A stretch of DNA of 64,000 nt from UMGS1387 sp045540015 (GTDB lineage Bacteria > Bacillota > Clostridia > Oscillospirales > CAG-382): positions 137,504 through 201,503 of the forward strand of contig JAZQGP010000052.1 in the NCBI GenBank assembly GCA_045540015.1, in the 5' to 3' direction. Positions 36,215 to 43,399 of this stretch are shown in pieces; position 1 is the stretch's first letter; the number at the start of each line of letters is the position of its first letter. The notes under the pieces are model-generated. The model saw only the letters and a list, made by a program, of their open reading frames with translations, had not been told where the DNA came from and did not search any database. The translations under genes were made by a program, and so were the position numbers.

Positions 36215-37035
36215 TGGCAACGATATTTGACATTGAACGCAATTCCTTTGTGGATGGGCCGGGAATTCGCACCACCGTGTTTTTTAAAGGCTGCAATCTG
36301 CGATGCGCATGGTGTCATAATCCTGAGAGTCAAAATTTAAAACCTCAAATGATGTTTTATAAGAATAAGTGTAAGGGTTGCGGTAAGTGTACCGAGGTTT
36401 GCCCCACACCCAAAAACTGCACTCTTTGTGGGAAGTGTACTTTTTACTGTCCTGTGGATGCAAGAAAAGTTTGCGGTAAGGAATATACCGTTGATGAAGT
36501 TTTTGCTGAAATCATTAAGGATAAATCTTATTATGACAATTCGGGCGGCGGTGTTACATTTTCCGGTGGAGAGTGTATGCTGCAAATTGATTTTCTTGTG
36601 GAAATCCTCAAAAAATCCAAAGAAAACGGCATACACACTGCAGTTGACACCGCAGGACATATACCGTTCGAAAACTTTGAAAAAATCTTACCCTATACCG
36701 ATCTGTTTTTGTATGATATAAAAATGTTTGATAGCGAAATGCACAAAAAGTATGTGGGTGTCGATAATGAACTGATTTTGGAAAATCTAAAAAAGTTATT
36801 TTTCGCAGGCGCAAAAATATGGGTTCGTATTCCTGTGATTGCTTATGTAAATGACAGCATTGAGCAGATGGAGAGTATACGGGATTTTTTGCTCAATTGC
36901 GGCAATCCCGAAAAAGTATCACTGCTGCCCTATCACGCAATGGGCGAAAACAAATATGCAGCCATCGGAAAGGAAGCACAGCGATTTGCTCCGCCTGACA
37001 ACAATAAATTGAATGAGCTGAAAGCAATATTCTGA
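36211..37035 (+). CDS. Glycyl radical enzyme activase (radical SAM), locus 2
   Basis: A 274-aa radical SAM activase. SAM cluster Cys28, Cys32, Cys35 (GCNLRCAWCHNPE); ferredoxin-like insertion with Cys54, 57, 60, 64 and Cys70, 73, 76, 80. The spacing between the two inserted clusters is about 13 residues shorter than in the locus 1 activase, so they are separate lineages. GGGVTFSGGE and DTAGH are conserved. Translationally coupled to the upstream enzyme by a 4-base overlap. It ends 25 bases before the right cassette repeat. Confidence 0.95.
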   Translation: MMATIFDIERNSFVDGPGIRTTVFFKGCNLRCAWCHNPESQNLKPQMMFYKNKCKGCGKCTEVCPTPKNCTLCGKCTFYCPVDARKVCGKEYTVDEVFAEIIKDKSYYDNSGGGVTFSGGECMLQIDFLVEILKKSKENGIHTAVDTAGHIPFENFEKILPYTDLFLYDIKMFDSEMHKKYVGVDNELILENLKKLFFAGAKIWVRIPVIAYVNDSIEQMESIRDFLLNCGNPEKVSLLPYHAMGENKYAAIGKEAQRFAPPDNNKLNELKAIF

Positions 37036-37060
37036 TTGTCGCAGTTTGTGAATTGTAGTA

Positions 37061-37099
37061 CAGGCGGCTATTAAGGAAAGAAAACAATTCATTAACTGA
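37061..37099 (+). pseudogene. Right 20-bp repeat and displaced C-terminal end of ppdK
   Basis: The repeat copy (37061-37080) continues in the ppdK reading frame for six more codons and ends at TGA 37097-37099, giving Q-A-A-I-K-E-R-K-Q-F-I-N. It has no start and is not translated as such. The most economical reading is the former end of ppdK, separated by the cassette. Confidence 0.65.
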
Positions 37100-37110
37100 A
37101 TGACTTTTCA

Positions 37111-37140
37111 CATCCACGGAACTCTCCGTGGATGTTTTTT
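37111..37140 (+). terminator. Intrinsic terminator right of the cassette
   Basis: A perfect 10-bp stem CATCCACGGA, loop ACTC, TCCGTGGATG, then six Ts. It stops transcription from the activase and was probably the original ppdK terminator. Confidence 0.93.
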
Positions 37141-37166
37141 ATGCATTTACATATAAAATAATAGCA

Positions 37167-37195
37167 TTGACACTTTGCATACATCGTGATAAAAT
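37167..37195 (+). promoter_or_regulatory. Sigma-A promoter of malQ
   Basis: TTGACA (37167-37172), a 17-base spacer, TAAAAT (37190-37195). Confidence 0.85.
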
Positions 37196-37233
37196 ATTTA
37201 TATAAGGCATAACATACAAAAAGGGTGATACAA

Positions 37234-38661
37234 TTGGAACGCAAAAGCGGTGTACTTATGCACATTTCATCACTGTTTGGAGACTATTCCTGCGGCAGTT
37301 TTGGCAATGAAGCAAAGTATTTTATAGATTTTCTTTATGAATGCGGTTTTTCTTATTGGCAGGTACTTCCGTTCTGCATGGCAGACGAGTACAACTCTCC
37401 TTACAAATCATATTCCTCTTTCAGCTCAAATCCGTATTTTATTGACCTTGGTATACTTAACAGCAAAGGATTAATAACAGACAGCGAGCTACTGCAAGCA
37501 AAACAATTTTCTCCATATCTATGTGAATTTGAACGACTCAAAAATGAAAGATTAGACTTATTAAAAAAAGCGGCATCAAGAATAAAAGACAAATCTGAAA
37601 TTGAGAGCTTTATCAGCAAGTCCGACTATCTTTCAAGCTTCTGCAAATTCATGGCGCTTAAAGCAAGCAACAATAACGAAGATTGGCATAATTGGAAGAA
37701 TGATATCATTGACAAGGATGTTCTCTTTATGTGGAAATTCATCCAATATGAATTTTATATGCAGTGGAAAACAATCAAAGAATATGCTAACAGCAAAGGT
37801 ATAAAGATGATAGGTGACGTGCCGATATATGTATCTCTTGACAGCTCGGACGTATGGAGCAACAGAGAATTATTCAAGCTGAACAAGGACGGATATCCCA
37901 CGCATGTTGCCGGTGTTCCTCCGGATTATTTCAGCAAGGACGGTCAGCTATGGGGCAATCCTCTTTACAACTGGAGCATCATGAAAAAAGACGGCTACAA
38001 GTGGTGGTGCGACAGAATCAAACACATGTCATCGCTCTTTGACAGTGTCAGAATAGACCATTTCAGGGGAATTGAGTCCTTCTGGGCAGTACCTGCAGAG
38101 GCAAAGAGTGCCAAAGCCGGAAAATGGTTAAAGGGTCCGGGAATGTCTCTTGTTAACGCACTGAAAAATGCTGCAGAAAACACACAGATTATTGCTGAAG
38201 ATCTCGGAGATATAACCCCTGCAGTATACAAGCTCGTATGCGACAGCGGTTTTCCGGGAATGCGCGTATTTCAGTTTGGATTCCTCTCCGATAGCGACAG
38301 TTCTCACCTACCCCACAACTATCCGAAAAACAGCATTGCCTACACGGGTACCCACGACAACAACACTCTTCTTGGTTACCTTTGGGAGCTTGACGATGCC
38401 ACAAGAGAACGTATGCTTAACTACTGCGGTCATAACGGTGATTGGAAAAACGGATGCGAAAGTATAATAAGAACCATACTTCAAAGTCCGGCAAATCTTG
38501 TTATTATGCCAATTCAGGATTTGCTCGGTTTTGGCAGTGACACAAGACTTAACACTCCGGGCAGAGCCGACGGAAACTGGGCTTACAGAATTACAAAAGA
38601 GCAGCTCGATTCAATTAACAGAGATTATTTTAAAAAACTGAACATATTATATTTCAGATAA
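37234..38661 (+). CDS. malQ: 4-alpha-glucanotransferase
   Basis: A 475-aa GH77 enzyme (amylomaltase) that transfers alpha-1,4-glucan segments between maltodextrins in the cytoplasm. The nucleophile Asp is in SVRIDHFRG and the acid/base Glu in IIAEDLGDI; AYTGTHDNNT is the transition-state motif. The start is TTG at 37234, giving MERKSGVLMHISSL like other family members, with AAGGG seven to nine bases upstream; GTG 37225 has no room for a ribosome site. It has its own promoter and no operon partner. Confidence 0.93.
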   Translation: MERKSGVLMHISSLFGDYSCGSFGNEAKYFIDFLYECGFSYWQVLPFCMADEYNSPYKSYSSFSSNPYFIDLGILNSKGLITDSELLQAKQFSPYLCEFERLKNERLDLLKKAASRIKDKSEIESFISKSDYLSSFCKFMALKASNNNEDWHNWKNDIIDKDVLFMWKFIQYEFYMQWKTIKEYANSKGIKMIGDVPIYVSLDSSDVWSNRELFKLNKDGYPTHVAGVPPDYFSKDGQLWGNPLYNWSIMKKDGYKWWCDRIKHMSSLFDSVRIDHFRGIESFWAVPAEAKSAKAGKWLKGPGMSLVNALKNAAENTQIIAEDLGDITPAVYKLVCDSGFPGMRVFQFGFLSDSDSSHLPHNYPKNSIAYTGTHDNNTLLGYLWELDDATRERMLNYCGHNGDWKNGCESIIRTILQSPANLVIMPIQDLLGFGSDTRLNTPGRADGNWAYRITKEQLDSINRDYFKKLNILYFR

Positions 38662-39000
38662 TCATAATTGCTGTTCACTGTATTATGTTTTCATAAATGC
38701 TTGCATAATAAGTAAAATAATCATTATTCATTGAAAATTCTTGCAAACGAATGATGAGCAATACAAGCAAGAGGCTCTATCAAAATTCGTGAATTGCACA
38801 AAAAACGGAACTCCAAACAGTGAGTTCCTATCATAATAATTGTAATTATTACATAAGTTCGGGCTGTTTCAATTCATTTTGATACAGCCCATTAATATAG
38901 CTTGGTGAAGGTGTTTATAACGTATCAACTTGGACACGAAAAACAAAAATCGCATTACGATGTTACTCATAACGCGATATTGGCTCCGGCGCCTCGCCGG
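38662..39000. other. Gene-free spacer with hairpins between malQ and tRNA-Leu
   Basis: No coding gene is recognisable. It holds GGAACTC/GAGTTCC (38807-38828), which on the - strand is followed by GTTTTTTG and could terminate; GGGCTGT..TCAA/TTGA..ACAGCCC (38861-38890); the tRNA terminator (38949-38978); and the palindrome CCGGC-GCCTC-GCCGG (38986-39000) directly after the tRNA. Confidence 0.5.
38940..38978 (-). terminator. Terminator of tRNA-Leu
   Basis: On the - strand ATCGCGTT (38978-38971) and AATGCGAT (38956-38949, one G-T pair) form a stem followed by TTTTGTTTTT. Confidence 0.75.
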
Positions 39001-39086
39001 TGGTGCGGGTGAGAGGACTTGAACCTCCACGAAGTTGCCCCCACTAGAACCTGAATCTAGCGCGTCTGCCATTCCGCCACACCCGC
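39001..39086 (-). tRNA. tRNA-Leu (anticodon CAG)
   Basis: Read on the - strand, the 86-base gene starts GCGGGTGTGGCGGAATGGCAG, has acceptor stem GCGGGTG/CACCCGC, anticodon stem CTAGA/TCTAG with loop TTCAGGT (anticodon CAG, reading CUG), a long variable arm typical of class II tRNAs, a T loop GGTTCAAGTCC, and an encoded CCA end. Confidence 0.97.
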
Positions 39087-39270
39087 ATATTTGCATCGAT
39101 TAATTTTTACACGGAGCGATGTCTCCGAGGCGGTGCCATCTCAGCATTTAAGGCGTACGATGAAACTATCAGCCAACCCGCATTGATGACTTTGAAAAGT
39201 TTTACACGGTGCAAAGCCACACCGAGGAGGAGCAATAAAGCTTATTCCTCAATCTGTCGGTCCAACCGAC
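39087..39270 (-). other. Duplicated, structured 5' leader of tRNA-Leu
   Basis: The ~184-base transcribed leader contains two copies of a unit with a 95-base period. In each, ACCCGCAT (39081-39088 and 39176-39183) is followed after 24 bases by a hairpin: CGGAG/CTCCG (39112-39127) or CGGTG/CACCG (39207-39224). The middle base pair is A-T in one and T-A in the other, a compensatory change. Around 39166-39183 the distal unit keeps about 14 of 18 bases of the tRNA 5' end, so it looks like a remnant of a duplicated tRNA gene. Confidence 0.55.
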
Positions 39271-39277
39271 GCTGTAT

Positions 39278-39306
39278 ATAATACCATAATCCAGCCTTAA
39301 AGTCAA
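39278..39306 (-). promoter_or_regulatory. Promoter of tRNA-Leu
   Basis: On the - strand TTGACT (39306-39301), a 17-base spacer and TATTAT (39283-39278). Transcription would start near 39271, about 185 bases before the mature tRNA. Confidence 0.75.
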
Positions 39307-39351
39307 TACAGATAACAAAAAGTTCACATAATAAAGTTTTGTTATTTGCTG

Positions 39352-39380
39352 TTGCAAAAGTGTTGAATATATGGTAAAAT
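39352..39380 (+). promoter_or_regulatory. Promoter of manA
   Basis: TTGCAA (39352-39357), a 17-base spacer, TAAAAT (39375-39380), 30 bases before the start codon. Confidence 0.7.
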
Positions 39381-39409
39381 ATAAAAAAACATATCAAGGA
39401 ATGATAACA

Positions 39410-40384
39410 ATGAAAAGCTATCCTCTAAAATTAATCCCTGTTACAAAAAAAATAATATGGGGCGGAAACTATTTGTCCGAAAACTTTGGTATTGGTGAAA
39501 ATAGCGAGAATATCGCAGAGGCATGGATGATGACTGTTCGCCCTGACGGAGTAAATGTCATTGATAACGGCGAATACGCCGGTATGCCTCTTGATGAATA
39601 CATACAAAAGTGCAAAATGGAAAATGTCTGCGGAAACTATAAAGCCTTTCCCCTGCTCATAAAGCTGATTGATGCCAATGACAGACTTTCAGTTCAGGTT
39701 CACCCGGATGATGTCTATGCTGCTGCAAACGGACTTGATGCAGGAAAAACAGAAATGTGGTATGTAATTGATGCAAAGCCGGGTGCAAAGCTTGTAAACG
39801 GTCTTAAAACAGACATGGCACCAACATATGAGGAAATCTGTGAAAGAAACAAAAACGGTACTCTTGATGATATGCTTAACTATGTCGATGTAAAAAAAGG
39901 CGACTGCTTCTTTATACCCGCCGGACTTGTACATGCGATCGGAAAAGGAATCGTAATCGCCGAAATACAACAAAATTCCAACACTACTTTCCGTCTTTAC
40001 GACTATGACAGAACCGACAAAGACGGCAACAAACGCGAGCTACACATTGATAAAGCCGCAAAAGTTATAAAAACTGCATTTAACAACAGCGCTGTTGTTA
40101 ACAGAATTGAAAGCAAAACCCAAAGCGAAACTATTACAACTCTGTGCGATTGCGAGCTGTTCGCTGCAGTCAAATACGACATTTCCTTTGACAGTACATC
40201 GAGCTTTACCGGTGGAAAAATGCTTAACATCATATGCGTTGACGGAAACGGAAATATTTTATATGAAAATGAAAAGTACGAGCTGAAAAAAGGCTTTTCA
40301 TATTTAATTCCTGCAAACATGAATCCTTTCACGGTAAAAACCGATAGCGCGGATCTTTCAATTATCGTTTCTTACGCAAAATAA
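39410..40384 (+). CDS. manA: Mannose-6-phosphate isomerase, class I
   Basis: A 324-aa cupin-type type I phosphomannose isomerase interconverting mannose 6-phosphate and fructose 6-phosphate. Zinc ligands are in QVHPDD, KTEMWYVID and GLVHAIG; IAEIQQNSNTTFRLYDYDR is the conserved active-site strand. ATG 39410 has AAGGA nine bases upstream; the in-frame ATGs at 39371 and 39401 do not fit. Monocistronic, with its own promoter and terminator. It links mannose-type sugars from the glycosidase loci to glycolysis. Confidence 0.93.
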   Translation: MKSYPLKLIPVTKKIIWGGNYLSENFGIGENSENIAEAWMMTVRPDGVNVIDNGEYAGMPLDEYIQKCKMENVCGNYKAFPLLIKLIDANDRLSVQVHPDDVYAAANGLDAGKTEMWYVIDAKPGAKLVNGLKTDMAPTYEEICERNKNGTLDDMLNYVDVKKGDCFFIPAGLVHAIGKGIVIAEIQQNSNTTFRLYDYDRTDKDGNKRELHIDKAAKVIKTAFNNSAVVNRIESKTQSETITTLCDCELFAAVKYDISFDSTSSFTGGKMLNIICVDGNGNILYENEKYELKKGFSYLIPANMNPFTVKTDSADLSIIVSYAK

Positions 40385-40398
40385 TAATGTAATATTAT

Positions 40399-40443
40399 AA
40401 GGCTGTCTCAAATGCAATTTATGCACATGAGGCAGCCTTTTGT
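40399..40443. terminator. Bidirectional terminator after manA
   Basis: A 12-bp stem AAGGCTGTCTCA/TGAGGCAGCCTT (one G-T pair) with a 17-base loop and TTTT after it; the A-rich left side allows use from the convergent strand too. Confidence 0.85.
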
Positions 40444-40475
40444 TTCCGATTCAGGAAATGTATGAGTTGATAGTC

Positions 40476-42374
40476 CTAATCAACGGTATAAGCATCTATA
40501 TCAACAACTTTTGTATAATCTTCAAATTTCACCGTAACACGCGAACCGTCTATTTCCACAATCGGTTCGTTTGCAGGTATCTTATCATTTGAAAAGAACA
40601 CGGTTGTTGCAAAAATGTACTCTCCGGGTAAAAGCACATTTCGTGTTTTCCAAGTCGGATAAAAAGCGAGAGGACATAGATTATGCATACCAGGATGTAT
40701 TGTCTGAAGCTCAAAAACGGTCTTTATATCACTTGTTACACTAATTTTGCTGATATAGTTTTTCCAAGTTAAACATCCGTCTGAATAATCATAAGCATCA
40801 TCAACGACACCAATACAGAATCCGCCTTCCCTAACCTGATAAGGATTATTAAGCTCTACCTTTTGTATACGAACATGATAGCCCTTAGACAACGGCACAA
40901 GATAAGTCATTATACGTGTTTTTTGGTCGTTTGAAAACGGTATATGGTACGACACAAGAAGTTCCTTGTCAGAGCTTACGGTATTTATTCTACCTCGCAG
41001 AGATTGCATTGATGCATCTTCAGTCCACAGAGAAATCATATTATCAAAGCTCGGCTTATCTCTGGACGATAAAGCAAATCCGGCTCTTGAATTATAGCAG
41101 AACTTACTGTAATATCCACGCATATCGTTAAATCCTGTACCTGCAAGCTGGAAATAATGAATAGCATTATTATACAAAGTAACCCCGCCGTAGTCTTTTT
41201 CTCCCTGTATAAGAAAATCCAATTTATCAACAGGGCATTCCATTAAATAGTTACTGCGTTCAATATGAAGCAGAACTGTTTCTGCTGTCCACAGCGGATG
41301 CTTTGCATCAGCAAGCAGACACATAAATCCTTCGGTATAACAGGTGGTAGCTCCGTCAGATGCGTAATTTTCAGCAAACCTCGTACTGTCATACAAATAG
41401 CCGCATCCCAGAATACCGTTGTCCGTAGTTATACAGTTGTCATAGAAATAGCTAATGTTTTTTAAAATGATAGTTTTTGCAAGCGACATATCCATTTCAC
41501 AGCCGGTAAGAGCTGCAAGACCAAATGCGCTGACAGCTGCAAAACGATAGCTGAGTGAACGTCCGTATGCACACATTCCGCCATCGACATCAAAATAATG
41601 TGTATACAGCTTCAAGAATTCACTTGTGCGAGCTCTGTATTTTTCGCATTTTTGAGCATAACCTTCAGTATTCGGATCTGCAACCAGAATCCAAAGTAAT
41701 GTATATGTATGGTGCGCCCATGCTTCGTAATAGTCAAAGCGTCCGAATTGATTTCCGTCACAGTACCAGCCGTTAGAAACATACAGGCTTTCAAGTTCAT
41801 CATATCCAAGCTTTAAGTATTCACCCAAATCGTTTTCATAATAGCCAAGTCTCTTCAGTATCTCTATGCAAAATATAGGATACCAATAGTGATTATTCGG
41901 CCAGGAGTTTTTTAACGCTATCGCGGCATATTTAAGTATCCATTCAGCAATACTGTCCTTTTCTTCTTGTGTTAAAGGGTTCCAAAGCTGATCCTTTGCA
42001 AAATGAACTGCCACAAGATACGCTGCTATCTCGGTAACGCACTGATTTGCAAACTGAACAACATTATGGTCATTGACATTTTTGTCTAAACGACGCGGAG
42101 AATCTTTATAAGTACCTTCAGAGATTATCTTTTTTATAAAATCCCTGACGTGAATATTTTTTCCGTTGTCATTAATTCTGAAATCCTCATCGTCCAAAAA
42201 AGGTGCAATTCCCCACAACGGACGAAACAATTCTTCGATTCTGGTGCATTCATAGCCCACGTGGTCAACAATCAAATATACATCTTCATTCTCGTATCTT
42301 GCTGCTGCCCGTTCAAGCAGGGCTATATAATTCCTTTTTGCAACCTCATATAATTCTTCTCTTGATTTTAACAT
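40476..42374 (-). CDS. DUF2264-family protein (putative glycan-active enzyme)
   Basis: A 632-aa protein without signal peptide. The N-terminal part (ERAAARYENEDVYLIVD, then ECTRIEELFRPLWGIAPFL) matches the DUF2264 domain, which has an alpha/alpha-toroid fold expected for glycoside hydrolases or lyases. HYYWYPIF-like and WAHHTYTLLW aromatic segments follow, then a beta-rich C-terminal part. ATG 42374 has AAGGAGA upstream. It is the third gene of an operon with a GH42-type enzyme and a PMI-like cupin, so a role in cutting an oligosaccharide, perhaps uronate-containing, is likely but not shown. Confidence 0.75.
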   Translation of the reverse strand: MLKSREELYEVAKRNYIALLERAAARYENEDVYLIVDHVGYECTRIEELFRPLWGIAPFLDDEDFRINDNGKNIHVRDFIKKIISEGTYKDSPRRLDKNVNDHNVVQFANQCVTEIAAYLVAVHFAKDQLWNPLTQEEKDSIAEWILKYAAIALKNSWPNNHYWYPIFCIEILKRLGYYENDLGEYLKLGYDELESLYVSNGWYCDGNQFGRFDYYEAWAHHTYTLLWILVADPNTEGYAQKCEKYRARTSEFLKLYTHYFDVDGGMCAYGRSLSYRFAAVSAFGLAALTGCEMDMSLAKTIILKNISYFYDNCITTDNGILGCGYLYDSTRFAENYASDGATTCYTEGFMCLLADAKHPLWTAETVLLHIERSNYLMECPVDKLDFLIQGEKDYGGVTLYNNAIHYFQLAGTGFNDMRGYYSKFCYNSRAGFALSSRDKPSFDNMISLWTEDASMQSLRGRINTVSSDKELLVSYHIPFSNDQKTRIMTYLVPLSKGYHVRIQKVELNNPYQVREGGFCIGVVDDAYDYSDGCLTWKNYISKISVTSDIKTVFELQTIHPGMHNLCPLAFYPTWKTRNVLLPGEYIFATTVFFSNDKIPANEPIVEIDGSRVTVKFEDYTKVVDIDAYTVD

Positions 42375-42385
42375 AATATCTCCTT

Positions 42386-43399
42386 TTAAATTTTCGGCGG
42401 GTAACATACGATTGCCTTACCTTCGATACAGGTAATACTTCCGCAGCCATACGGAACAAAAACTTTATTACCGCGCTGAGTATTAAATAAAGCTTCGCCG
42501 ATCTTGATTTTTCCGGAACAAGTAATAATCAACGTTACAAAGCTGTCCGGTAAAACACTTTCATTTTCATTCAAAGCTCCAAGAGCAAAGCAAGGTGTGT
42601 CATCATAGGTAACATACATGCTGCTTGTAAACTGATCTGTTCCCTCTTTTACATCAAGAAAGTACATTTGCTTAGTTTCCTCTTCTGAATGACCTTCATA
42701 CAAAAAGCAATCAAGAAGTGCTTGCTCACCCACACCGTAATGAATCTGCATGGGAGTAAGCTTATCACCCGATACAGTTATCTTTTCAACTCTCATCGTA
42801 TAATCGGTGGGTTCCTGTATTTCCAGTAAAAAGCAGCCTGCTCCTATTGCATGAGGAGTTCCGGATCTTACTAAAATGGTATCTCCCTCTTTGACACTTA
42901 TCCTGTGAAGGCAGTCAAGCATTCCTTCAACATCCTGATTACCAAAAAGCTCTTTCCATTTTTCACGTGTTATTCCCTCTTTAAAGCCGATGTAAACCGC
43001 CGCATCTCCATCAGTGTGAAGTATATGCCAGCACTCAGTCTTTCCGTAAGAGCATCCAAAATACTTTTGAGAAAATTCAGGAGTAGGATGAACCTGAATT
43101 CCAAGGCGCTCTCCTGCGTCTAAAAGTTTTACAAGTACACCGCTTTCGCTCCTTCCGATGCCAAAATCGTTAGCCATAACAGCTTCGGTAATAGGGATTT
43201 CTATTCCGTCTGACAGTACACGGGATATTCCCTCACCCGGAATAAAGTCCTTGTTTTTAGCTTCGGTAAAAGACGATACCCAATCCTCGGGATAAAAAGA
43301 GTCACTGTAGGATTCCTTTCCGAGAAACATTTCCAGCATCTTTCCGCCGCGATATGTACGTCTTACTCTGTTTTCAATCTGAAATAAAGGTTTCTTCAT
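42386..43399 (-). CDS. Class I mannose-6-phosphate isomerase-like cupin
   Basis: A 337-aa PMI-family protein. Zinc-site motifs are present: GIQVHPTPEFS (near 100), GKTECWHIL (near 120) and GTPHAIGAGCFLLEIQEPTDYT (near 180). It is only distantly related to the manA product in this window and starts with an unusual MKKPLFQIENRVRRTYRGG segment, as in the group found in polysaccharide utilisation operons. It overlaps the GH42 stop by one base. Probably isomerises the sugar or sugar phosphate released by its operon partners; mannose is the default assumption. Confidence 0.8.
   Translation of the reverse strand: MKKPLFQIENRVRRTYRGGKMLEMFLGKESYSDSFYPEDWVSSFTEAKNKDFIPGEGISRVLSDGIEIPITEAVMANDFGIGRSESGVLVKLLDAGERLGIQVHPTPEFSQKYFGCSYGKTECWHILHTDGDAAVYIGFKEGITREKWKELFGNQDVEGMLDCLHRISVKEGDTILVRSGTPHAIGAGCFLLEIQEPTDYTMRVEKITVSGDKLTPMQIHYGVGEQALLDCFLYEGHSEEETKQMYFLDVKEGTDQFTSSMYVTYDDTPCFALGALNENESVLPDSFVTLIITCSGKIKIGEALFNTQRGNKVFVPYGCGSITCIEGKAIVCYPPKI

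Larger units (their letters stand above)
32987..37080 (+). mobile_element. Putative integrated cassette carrying GRE locus 2
   Basis: The segment between the two 20-bp repeats holds the ppdK terminator, an AraC regulator, a glycyl radical enzyme and its activase. The right repeat reads in the ppdK frame (Q-A-A-I-K-E-R-K-Q-F-I-N-stop, 37061-37099) and is followed by a perfect terminator at 37111, as expected if it is the displaced original end of ppdK. This is the pattern left by integration into the 3' end of a gene with restoration of the reading frame. No integrase or transposase lies inside, so the mechanism is unknown. The observation is direct; mobility is inference. Confidence 0.6.

Noticed and set aside
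33007..37060. Insertion sequence or prophage as the source of the 4-kb cassette
   Set aside because: No transposase, integrase or phage gene lies inside, and no convincing terminal inverted repeats were found; only a weak 9/10 inverted match (33118-33127 and 37040-37049) near the ends.
38869..39096. 75-codon open frame on the - strand
   Set aside because: Lies across the tRNA-Leu gene and its terminator.
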